This document shows, piece by piece, positions 49,691 to 61,600 of a stretch of 64,000 nt of DNA (within the stretch, counting starts at the first letter, position 1; each line of letters starts with the position of its first letter). Both the position numbers and the translations under genes were made by a program. The stretch comes from Climacteris rufus (Eukaryota > Chordata > Aves > Passeriformes > Climacteridae): NCBI GenBank assembly GCA_013398175.1, contig VZRZ01003063.1, positions 774,621 through 838,620 on the forward strand, read 5' to 3'. The notes under the pieces were generated by a model. That model was not told the DNA's origin and ran no database searches. It saw only the letters and a list, made by a program, of their open reading frames with translations.

Positions 49691-52600
49691 CTGCAACACA
49701 GGAACAACAGCCTTCAGGAAATCAACACTTCTGCCATTAGCAACCGACAGAAAAAGCCCCTGCTCATGTCAAACAGCTGCTGCTCCCACTTTTACCTCTG
49801 CTCCATCACTGAACAAAGGGATGGGTGAGTTTTATTACAAATACTATTTCAAAGAAGTCACACAAAAAGATACAGTATTTAAAGAGCCCCGATGAAATAC
49901 AGAAGGGTAAATCCAAACATTGAGAAAATCCATACTTAAAGGATATAGAAAGTAATTATTGTACTGAGAAAGATTAAATCTTCACTTCTGCTTCATTTGT
50001 GCTGATGTAACAAGTTTTCTTCACTATATTGATTAAAACCCCCATATCTTTATCTGGGATGATCATTTACTCATCACTCCACAGATCATGATGTCATACT
50101 ACACCAACTATCAATTACAAATAATTATTACTGAGTTACTTGATAAAGAAATTTCCTTTGGAGAAAATTTCCAATGTCCTCTTTTTCCAGTCAGATGAAA
50201 AGAACTGACTATAAAATCCTGCACATAATGTTCACATCCTCCACAGTCCCCTCCACACAGTCACCCTGAATGGCTTGGGATGGTTAAAATTACAAAAACA
50301 AGGCACGAACCAAATGAGAAAATCAGGCAAACACTGAGGCAAAGCCCTGTACCTTCCAAGTTGGAGATTCAGGGCTTTACTCACATCACCCACTTCCCCT
50401 TTGAACAATCCAGCCCCTTCAAGCCCCTCATACGTACGTCCATGTTATTGAGGGTGTTGAACTCCATGAGGTCGTGGAGCCTCTTGAAAGCCTCGTTGGG
50501 ATACTGGAAGTTGAAGGTAGAGAAAGGTGTATCTGGATCATCAAAAATATCAAAGTCTGCAAAATCCTTCTCTTCCTGTGTTTCTCTGGGAACACCTGCA
50601 CAGAACAAATGAAAAAACACCATCTAAATCTTAGGGCTGAGGATTTATTATCTTATTTTTAATGGCTCTTTTGAATTCCCTAAGGACCGCAGGCAGACTT
50701 CAGGAGTTGATTCAGAGACAAAACACTCCTAGTACATAAGCACCAAGTCATTCCAGAGGAACAGGTGGATTCAGCTCCAGGAACTGTGAGCCCACCTGGA
50801 GCTTTGTACTTCCTGAAGTCGATGTTGGCCAACACAAAGTGGATGATGGTTGGGCAGTCCTTCTCCGAGGAGGTGTCCTTTGGTTTGAAAACGTAGCACT
50901 CCTTCATGCCCTCCCGGTCAAACACGTTGGGGTCGATCTTGGGGAAAGGAAGCTTGTTCATTTTGGCCCATTTTTCAGCCAGCAGGATTTCCTGGAAACA
51001 GGAGAAAGATTCAGGTGCATAAAAGCCTCCACTGCAAAACAAGGAGGTTTGCAGAGGGACAGGGGTCATGTGGGGTGCTCAAAGCAATTAATTAACTATT
51101 AAGTCTTCAGCACAGGAAGGACTGGAGCAAGTCCAGAGGAGGCATCAAGGTGATCAGAGGGATGGAGCAGCTCTGCTGTGGGGAAAGGCTGGGACAACTG
51201 GGATTGTTCAGCCTGGAGAAGAGAAGCTTTGGGGTGACCTAATTGTGGGACACTACAGGAAATATGGAGGGAGACTATTTATAAAGGATGGAGTGCCAGG
51301 ACAGGGGGGAATGGCTTCCCACTGCCAGAGGGCAGGGTTAGATGGGATACTGGGAAGGAATCATTCCCTGTGAAGGTGGGGAGGCCCTGGCACAGGGTGC
51401 CCAGAGAAGCTGTGACTGCCCCATCCCTGGAAGTGTCCAAGGGGGCTTGGAACAACCTGGTCCAGTGGAGGTGTCCCTGCCCATGGCAGGGTGGGGAACC
51501 AGATGGGCTTTAAGGTCCTTCCCAGCCCAAACCATCTTGTGGTTCTGAGGACGAATCAAGTCCATCTCTGCAGAGATGACCCAGCAGGACAACCTGAGCA
51601 CCTCACTCACCCTGCCCAGGCTCCACCACCTGCGATGAGTCACAGGAAGGAATCTGGTCTGCCCCAGAAATCTGGGGGTGAATTTACAGAGCTGACAGCG
51701 AGGGAAAAAGCCATCCATAATTTTACTTTGCAAATGAGTACCAGTGCTATGGAAACCATTGAGAGGTCCTAAACACCAGGCCCCACATTGCTGTGCTCGG
51801 AGTCACATCCCAGCACACAGCAGCATTTGAAAGCACACTGAGGGAAGAGCTGTGGAAAATAGGCTCCTTTTTCCTCATGACAACTCAGTAAACAAGATAA
51901 TTTGTAAATAATGACTCAAAAGCATGTAATGAGGGCGTGTGAGAGGGAGGAGAGGGAAGGTCAACATCTTTAATCTTGGTTTTCAATGAAATAGGACCCT
52001 TCCTTGGGCAACTGTTTTGGATACGCGGGAGATTAAGAGATAGTGGGTGTAAAATGGTAAACCAAGGCTCCAGTCATTGAGTTCAGCTGGCTGATTTCCC
52101 CACCAGAGTAAAATATTAGAGTGCTACCATAGATACAGGCCCACTCCTGAAGTGGTATTTGCTCATTGCAATGCACCAATGGGACAGCACTGGCTCCTGT
52201 TCCTGTCCCCTGCCTCTGGAATACTCCTGTGTCTGTCTCAGCACACACCTATCTGTGCTTCAGAAACACTGGACCACCCCTTTCAACAGTGGCTTCTGGA
52301 AAACCTCAGGCACCATCTAATTTTCACACCATTTTTTTATAGTGTCAAGCAATTTTTTGCCTTTTTAAAATGACAATTTAGAGAAAAACCTTCAGGATGC
52401 CACTTGAGTTCCAATTAATCCCTCCATGTTCCCCAAAACAACCCAGGAAACTGCAGTTGACAAAGACAGAATGCTCAATGAGTAAGAGTAACAGGGGTGA
52501 CCATACACAGCCTTTTGCATGGAATCCACATGTGGAATGTTGAAAAAGTGAGGAAAAAGATGTTTCAGAGGCAATGATGGTGCTGTGTCTGCAAATATAG

Positions 52601-55600
52601 CTGCTGGGGAAAATACTCATGACAAAAAAAAAGGAGATATATTCTTATGCAAATAGAATATTAAAGGAAGAAACAGACTCTGGGATTCAGTCACTTAAGG
52701 AAAAATGAAGGATCTCAGCACTTGAAAGTCTTCTCAGTGTTCTATTCTTCCCAGTAGCCCCAAGAGACTTAGAGATTACAGGAGTTGCTCCTTTTCATTC
52801 TCCTGGGGTTTGTTTTTGCAGGTGACAGCATTCATCTCGAGCTCATTTTGCTACTGCTGTTATTTTTTAATGTTGTTTCGGGGTTTTGTCACTCCATAGC
52901 AAGACGAAGGAAAAAAATATTCCATTTGTTCTAACTGAAATTTGTCTGTAAAGTAACAAGGAATGCCAGTTGTTTCTTAAACAGGAATGTTTCCTGAGTT
53001 CCCTTGAAACCTATTTTTAAAATCCACTTGGTTTTGAAATAAATAATGGCTCTTTTTTGAGAACTGTAGCATCATTAAGGTTGGAAAAGACCTCCAAGGT
53101 CACACAGTCCAGCTTTCAACCAAATCCCACCGTGCCCACAGCACGAAGTGAGAACCTCACAACAGCCCCTGAAGTGCTGTTTTTCTGCACCAGTTACCAC
53201 AATGATCCATGTAAAGCCTTTGGGATCAGCTGGAGTGGTGTGGATGTGCAGGTTGTACAGACTGACAGCTCTGCTTTCCACACCTGCTGCAGAAAACAGC
53301 CATGGCACTTAATCCCTGTTTTCCTGTTACTGTTTTGCTCTGGCCTGAATGGTCTAAGAGTCTCACTTAAACCAGTGCTGGGATTATCCCAGTGAGGTGT
53401 AAAAGAACAGTTAGCCCTGCTTCCAAAAGGTTCTTTAGCAATACTGAGATGATGCATTTCTGCAAGATGATGACATGAAACCATCCATTTACATCACAGC
53501 ACACACAGGAGAGCAGCTGGGCAGATGACTTAATTGTTTAATACTGACAGAAAATACAACTCTGCAATCAGTGCCAAAGCAAAACTTCCATAAAAACAAC
53601 CGAGCTACAACTTCAAAAGAATTTCATTATCCTTCTTTGTGCCAGTTGCCTCCTGGAAGTCATGTAAACAGGAACTGAGGCACAGGGCAATATTCTGCCT
53701 TGACGTGGAAAGAAATATTCCAGTGGTGTAGATACAACAGCACCAAGACCTTCTGGGACCATGTGGAACAGAACTGAGTCACCTTCCAAAGGAGGGAAGG
53801 GAAGGGCCTGTGTTACTTACTTTGAAAGGAGGGCTGGAATCACTTGGCCTGGCTGAGAAATCGAAAGAGATGATGAGGTCCACGCCTCTCTGGGGCCTGA
53901 GGATGAGTGGGTAGGGCAGGTTGAAGGTCAGCCCACTGTCCACGATGTGGATCTTCTTGCTCTTCACATCCAGGGGCTCATAGATCCTCTCAAACTCGTC
54001 AGGATCTGCGCGGAACACAGGAAAACCAAGCGGGGACACGCGAGTTAAGAACTGAAGCTCTGATGGGCTCTCCAGCATCTCCCAAAGTTCTGGAGAGAGC
54101 ATGGAATTTGAACTGCACAGCACATCCCAGCTAAACATACCATGGGCTCAAGGGTAACTCAAACAATTCAAGAATGGTGTGACAACCAGGAGCAGAAGGG
54201 CCCTCAAGAAGTCAAGTGCACGAGGCAAAACCAAAGGGGACGAAGGCCCAGGGCTGATTCCAGCCCTCCCACCTTCACCCTGCCCCCCTAACGACCCAAA
54301 CACAAAGTTCAGGGGATGTTAAGACATAGGTTCCTAACACACATCTGCTATACTTAAAACTTTTTCCCTAACAGTCTTTTCCTTGCTCTAGACCTTAAAA
54401 ATATTTCCAGTGTATGGTTGTGCTTTTTAACTAAAATCTAATGCTCGTATCTGTAGAGGGCAGTGTAATCTAAGGGATGCTGGATAGAAAAATGTAATAT
54501 TTCTGCTATAATTGAATTTCCTGGCACCTACTTATTGACAATGGTAGCAATCTGGAACAAAAAGGGTATTTTTAAAGTGAAGAAAATCCATCAAAAATAA
54601 TTCTAACTCTTGTTCCTGCCATTTCAGGAGCAGCATGTTTTGAGCAGCAAATAAAATCTAAAACAGATGCTTTCACTTTTTATTTCTGTTGTTATTTATT
54701 AGAGGACCCTTTCCTAAGAAATGAGGCACCATTTTTCCTACTATTTGCCTTGGTTTCTAAAGGAGAGAAGACTTTTAAATCATTGCCTGTTGCTATAAGG
54801 CTAAGTGTGTTTACAGACCTATTTTAAAACAGATATATTTCATAATCATGAATTAGCAAAAATCAATGAAAATACATTAGTATTTATCAAAGTCATCACA
54901 ATTTAAAAAAATATTTTAAAAATACACTGGCTACAGTTTCCTTTAGCACAAGTAGGCCAATTTTGTTTTCCCCTTCATGTTTAAAGACAACATAATCCAA
55001 CCCTTGCTCTCAACAGCATTTCTAAAGAATTGCAGAAGTACTTTTGTTCAAGTTTTGGCTTTTCTTATGTTACAAAAATTGAATTGAAAAATTGAAAGAT
55101 CCTTTAACCAAGGGCAGCACCAGCTGTAACACTGTTTGTGATGGGAGTGTGTTTCTGCCACACAAACTTCCTCCCAACGCTGTGCTGAAGAACAAGATGG
55201 TTCCTGTTGCTTACAGCCACCATGACTCTAAAATCAAACATATCAAAATAATCTTATTACATTTTAAATGAGAAAACTTCTTAATGTCATCAATAAATTT
55301 ATAATGACCACATAGATTGGTTTCAATAATTACAGTCTTCACAGAATTCCAGAATCTCAGAGTCTGGGACATGAATTTTCAGCCTTTTAGGAAAGATGCA
55401 TCCCTATTGCAAGCACCTTCCAGTCCATCAAATGGGAGAAAACACGTGGATGTGGCACTTGGGGATGTGGGTGCTGGGTTGATGGTTGGACTTGATGATG
55501 TTAAAGGTCTTTTCCAGCCTTAACAAGTCTGTGGTTCTGTGTTTACCAGCCCAGTTCCATGTGTAGCCAGCCCAGCCCTGTCTGCTTCCCAGCAATGGGA

Positions 55601-58600
55601 TACACAGACAGATATCAAGAATTGTTTGGAAATAATAAAGAGACCAAGTGTGCCACAGATGGCAGCTCCAGGGCACGGAGGGGAGATGAAAAGGGCATTT
55701 GCTCCTGACGTCCATCCAGCTACAACATTTTCCATAAATACTGAAATAGGGAAGCAGAGATTAGGGGTTATTTTCCCCTATTGTAATTCACTTGGTATTT
55801 TCCCAAGTCACTTTGGTGTGTTGTAACATCAAGAAAAGAAACAAAACAACTCTGATTTCACAATGAAATCATTCAGGGTGAAATAAGACAATGCTCAGCA
55901 TTATCTCCACAAATAGAATCTGTGGAAAAGCAAAGCCAAGTGTTTTACTTCCAGACCACGCAGCTGGGATCTCTGCTGCAGGCAGTGCAGACACTAAATT
56001 CAATCCTCAGTAATGACTGTGATATTGGCTTAGGTCAGACACAGTTCATCCTCTGCAAAAGGTTTGGGACAACTGGAAAGGAAAAGTATTATTTATATCC
56101 TTTTTGATTCACTTATTTCTCCTTTGGAGTGTTTGGTAATAAAAGAGAGTAAGTCCTAAAGCAATACAGACTTCTCTCTGTACTCAAGCTGACAGGTAAA
56201 CTGCCAGTGATAGGAATAAATATGCAAAGCTTAAAGCATCCAGTGCCATGGTAATCTCAGTATTTAAATTTTACACCAAAGTTTCCTTTCTATCTGCACC
56301 TCTGGGCTCCTCAGCTCTTCCATATATTAGCAAATTTCACAGCATTAGAATGTGGATACACTTATCACACTACTGACTGATTACATTTTATATTAACTAC
56401 TGACACTTCAAGGGGTTTTTAACCATTCTTGACTATAATATTCAACCACTCGTAGCTGTCAGATCTGAGTTGTTAGTTCAGGTTTATGAGTGTGGGCTTC
56501 AGCTAACAGCAAAAAACTGCAGTCATGTCAAACTTCTCCCATTTTAACCCAAAGAAGTTTCAGACACTCAAAAGTAATTGTGTCAGAGGTGCAGGCTTGT
56601 TCTGTCAAACCAGCATTTTATTTCCATTGAAATGAAGTCCCAGGAAGTGGATAGCTCATTCTGAAGACCATCCACGTGTCTTAATTATGCAAAATTCTCA
56701 TCAACTGTCATTTTTTCCAACCATAAATTTCCTACCCACTTTCCTGCCTCTTTTACAAGTACTATAAATATTAAGACTACCCAGTTGTAAACACCTCTGA
56801 GATGATAAAAATATTTAGAAAGTGGAGTCCATCCAGATGGAAATTACTCTTCAAGCCCTCTGAGGGATTTGTTACATTAACAAATACACATTAGAGCAGG
56901 GCTGCTCCTTAAGCTTTTAAGTGACATCTGGTATTTACTGTTGCTCAATGAGCAGTTGGGACAATCTCCTTCCTCTGGATAGAAGAGAAGGGCTTAAGTG
57001 AATATTGCTGTTAGCAGGGATGGTTGGTAGGGCTGTGCTGGAATGAAGAGCATGGAAGGAACACCACCTTCAGAGAGGTGCAGTTCCTTGCTTGATGGAT
57101 CACAGAATCATGGAATGGTTTGGGTTGGAAGGGACCTTAAAGCCCATCCAGTTCCACCCTCTGCCATGGGCAGGGACACCTTCCACCCTCCCAGGTGGCT
57201 CCAAGCCCTGTCCAACCTGGCCTTGAACACTTCCAGTGCCAGAAGAATACCAAGAAATTAATTGCCTTTCACTGAGAAGACGGCAGGGAACACTGCCTAT
57301 GGCAAAGCTTCAAAATCCTAATCAGACACATTTTCTCATTCTTCACACCTGCTGTCCCTCACATCACATCCCTCATGGAGTGGGGGAAGACTTTGAACTT
57401 CTTTTGCCAATGAATATTTTCCTGATATTCCTATCCTCCATCCTCATTCTTGCTTTAGCCCACATGAAAATGTGGATGCACCTGCACATCAGCCGGGCTG
57501 GAATGTGAGTGGTTTGTCAGGTGCACTCACACTGGGAAGAACACGGTGTCAGTAAAGGAAGGATCTATGAGCTGTGCCAGAGGAAGGTCAGGATGGATAT
57601 CAGGGAAAGGTCCTTCCCCCAGAGGGTGCTGGGCACTGCCCAGGCTCCCCAGGGAATGGTCCCGGCCCCGAGGCTGCCAGAGCTCCAGGGGCGTTTGGAC
57701 AGCGCTCCCAGGGATGCCCAGGGTGGGGTTGTTGGGTGTCTGTGCAGGGACAGGAGCTGGACTGGATGATCCTGGTGGGTCCCTCCCAACATTCCATGAT
57801 TCTGTGATCCTACAAGTGAAGAAGTGTGTTGCCTCCAGAGGCAACACTTCTTTTTCAGAAGACGAAGAATGCAGATGAGCTACAAAGGTTTTGCAACAGG
57901 GAAGCCCTTTAGGAGAACAAGGAAAAGTTTTATTTCCACCAGCAGGCCTTAGCATCAAAAAGAGACAAGGAGCAACCTGGGACACCCTTTGGAGAAGGCC
58001 AAGGGAGTGAGAAAAGGGATGTACAACAGGCACCATACACAAAAGCAGCTTGGTCCCCTCTGCCAAACCAAGAGCCCCTGTCCCTCCAGAAGTTCTGGCT
58101 GTTCCACACTCTGTGCCAGGGGACAGGGCAGGGAGCAGACAGAGGTCACTTTGTGGTGCCCTTGGAGCCCCCAGCCAGCTCACAAGCTCTGCTGTGGTCA
58201 GTGCCCACAGGCACGTGCTGTCTGTGACCCTCGGGGTGTGACGTTACCACACCAGGAGCTCCCTGGCTCTGCTGCTGTGAAACACAGAGCCCAGGCCTTC
58301 TGTGAACTGACCTGCGACTGCTGCATCCGGCTCCTCCTCCTCCAGGGACTCCTGGGTGAGCAGCTCTGCCAGAGGGGACAGGGGGTAGCAGCTGTTGAGG
58401 TTCAGCCCCAGCATGAAGTTGTGCACCTTGCCGGCGCGGCCCTCGCGCGTGTTGAACAGGGCGCTGTCCCCCACCAGGGCCATGAGCATGCGCTGCACCC
58501 AGCTCTCCTGGCTGCTCTCCTGGATGCTCCCCTGGCTGCTCTCCGGGCTCTCCTGCTTTGCCTCAGCACCCTCAGTGCCTGCACATGGAAAGGAAAACAC

Positions 58601-61600
58601 CCAGCAGTCAGATACTTAAATGTAGCAAGTGTCGACCCAAGATTTCTGGGGCTGTGAAATAAAGAACCTACAAAAATAAAAGAAACCTCTTTCAACTAGC
58701 TGGGGGTTGGATGATAGAGCTTTGCTGCAATGATTTCAGAGGAGTGGAGAGAAGCCATCCTTTCAACTTCACAGGCCAGTGAAACCTTTCATCTGCACCA
58801 GAGAAGTGTGAAGCTCTCCATCAGGAAATAGATTGGGAATGTGTTAGATGGCCTGGGCCAGACTTTAATTAGTCTGAGGGCTTTCTCTGTGCTTTCTCTG
58901 TAAATTTTCAGTGGTTCAGGGACAGACCTGAGTTGCCAAGATCCACACTTGATGTAGACATAAATTCATCTGGATGGGCACTGATAGCCTTCTCCACCCT
59001 TTGCTGCCTGCTAGAAATCCAGCTTTTCTTAGAAAAGCAGAGACAGTCTGCATAAAGGATAATGCTATAGCATAGGAATTCTAAAATACCTGACAATATC
59101 CTTACAGTAAACTGCAGATTGCAATTAATATCTGGCTTTAATTAGTTAAAGAGAAAATGGAACATCCAGACTTAGATGTCTGCAGTTGGAGCTCGCAGTA
59201 AAAATGACCTGGATTGGTACCACCTTGCATTCATTCACCTGTCAAAACTTGACTTTTGGGGGTGCTTTGTACAAGAAGATAATTCAGGATCAAACTTGGT
59301 ACTTTAAATCCAGCTCTTAAACGTGCCTCTTTAGTCCAGGCTTAATAAAGGAGCTGATTCTTATACAAGTAGAGAGAAAACAAGCATCAAAGAGGTCCAA
59401 CATCTGTACAGTAACGTTCTATGGAAGCAAGAGGGATATCCAGGTGTTTGCCATGCCAGATTTGTAGGTTGTTCACCATGGCTACAAACTAGGAGAGAAA
59501 TGTGTTTGGTGCTGGCTGTAGTGTTTAAACAGGAAATCCACAAATAAACACAAAACCTTGTACCACCTACGATTTTACACATAAGGGGAGTTGAAGCAGC
59601 CATCAGTGAGCTGAGCTAGTGACATAATTCACTGTCTGACCACACAGGATTTTCTTTTTTTCCTGTAGATCCTAACAGCACAAACAGCTGCATTCCCATC
59701 TTTGCTTCTCTTAAAAAAATAACCAGGTTTTTGCAGGTGAAAATCACTGTTGTCCCCAAAAATATCATCAGATACAGAAAGCTGCCTAAGATCCCAGAAG
59801 TCTTCAGGAGGTTTAGGTACTTAGGGATAATTGTCAGTGGGATCTCTTCTTCCCACTGCCCCATGTTCCCTCTGTGGTTGTGCCTCTCCTGGGAGCCTGG
59901 ACTTGGGCATTGTTACAAACATTGTGCCAAGCACAAGGAATGTCCTGTCTCAGATGTCATTTGTAAAGGTGCTAGAAGGCACCTGTGAATGCTGGAAACA
60001 CAAATCAAACCGTTCTCAGGCAAATATTTGATCAAGAAACCCTTGAAAACAATGGATAATGTTGGTCTGGTGGGATGGTAGCAATTCCAAGGTGCCTCTG
60101 AGCTCAGCAGCTTGCTAGAAACAGATTTCTGGAGAGCACTGGCTCAGCAAACCACGTTTTTGGGTGTGTGTGGAATTCCAGACCTCTGTGAAGCCCTGCT
60201 GGGCTGACACCAAGACTGAAGATGTGTGAGAGAATTACCTGATGATCAGCTTGAGCAGGAGACATGAGGTCAAGCCCAGGACCTCCTGGGGTCTCTTGTT
60301 CTCTATTTTACTGAGCCACACAAAAGCTGCTGGAAAAAGTAAATGATGAAATGAAGTCTGAGCATTTCCCTACCTTTTGGATGCTGTGATTCATCTTCAC
60401 TGTCTGAGCTGTCGTTGCTTACAAGGTGCTTTAGCCTTATATTTTCTGTGGAAATAAATATACAATTCCCTTAAACTGCTGGGGTTTGACTGGCAGAACA
60501 GTTAAGAAATTCAAAACAATCTGAGTCATAAAATTATCAAAATCTTTGTAACAGAAAATACAGCTGAAGATATTGGGTCTGCTGTGTGAGCAGCAGATAT
60601 TGCTTTAGCCTGCATTTTTTGGGCTGAGAAAAGAAAATGCAACTCTTAAGCAGCCCCTCCCACTCCCCTCTGCACCACAGACCTGACACACTTTATTCAC
60701 TTTGATTAGAATTTGGATGTTTAGCTTCTGTCCTCTCAATAACTCCTAGGAAAATGTTACTGTGGTACCAAGGTGGCACTGGACACCTCCAGCTCTGCTC
60801 ACAGACTGTGGTTCAAGCCACATTAATATTTTCACGTCTGATCCCACTTCAAATAATATTTTTTAAATGAAATGTGAGATGAGTCATGGATGACAGATAA
60901 CATTCTGTCTCTCATTGTCCTTAAAAAGCAGCAACACAAACTTTTCCATGACCACATTTATTGACAGAGATCCTCCATGAGTAGGTGTCAACACTCATGA
61001 GGTGCATCAGAAATAGGAACCTGGAGGTCTCATTTTCATCCATAAATAAAGAGATTATCAAACAGCTGAATTCCATCAATTAGGAGACAGAGGCAGACAG
61101 AGGTTATTTTTAAAAAATTATCTCAATCTACATTTTCTCTTCTCACTCTTCAGACAAATCTGGCTGTCCAGTACAATTTATTGATTGGCCTGATGTTCCC
61201 CTGTAATGCTGCCTTCTGAATAGGAAACAAAAAATGTAAAAACCTGTCCTCATTAACTACATTCTCAAATAAAACACAATAAAGTCTATCCAAACCATGC
61301 CACCACTCTTTCTTTACAGTCATCCTGCCATTTGTGTGTCAGGAGTGAAACCAAAACCATTAAATTTGCAAGCAAAGGATCAGATACCAACGGGTTGTGG
61401 TTAGAATGAACCACCTAACAATCCAGAGATGAGAAAGTTTAGGTGTATTTTGCCAATCCCTTCAATAACAGTCAGGACACTACACAAGTAACTACCAAAC
61501 ATTTGTCAGCTTTTGCTCTCCAAAAATCAGCATAACAGCATAAAAAGAGGATTCTATTGACTTCCAGAAAAGAGCTGGGTATATGCATGTGACTTTCAGC

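Larger units (their letters stand above)
50992..53820 (-). other. PLA2G4A: PLA2G4A intron with a long CR1 copy
   Basis: A 2.8-kb intron between the exon carrying the catalytic Asp and the exon starting EILLAEKW. It contains a CR1 copy of about 450 bp at 51105-51550 (+) and a short CR1-like end at 53068-53165 (-). The rest is AT-rich and featureless to my reading. Confidence 0.9.
54006..58311 (-). other. PLA2G4A: PLA2G4A intron (4.3 kb) with three CR1 fragments
   Basis: The largest complete intron in the window. It holds CR1 fragments at 55428-55542 (+), 57099-57238 (-) and 57568-57812 (+), and an imperfect hairpin at 57817-57855. The region 54300-55300 is AT-rich with no recognisable element. 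Confidence 0.9.

Noticed and set aside
57989..58657. 222-codon plus-strand frame
   Set aside because: It is the antisense shadow of the GC-rich PLA2G4A exon at 58312-58578.
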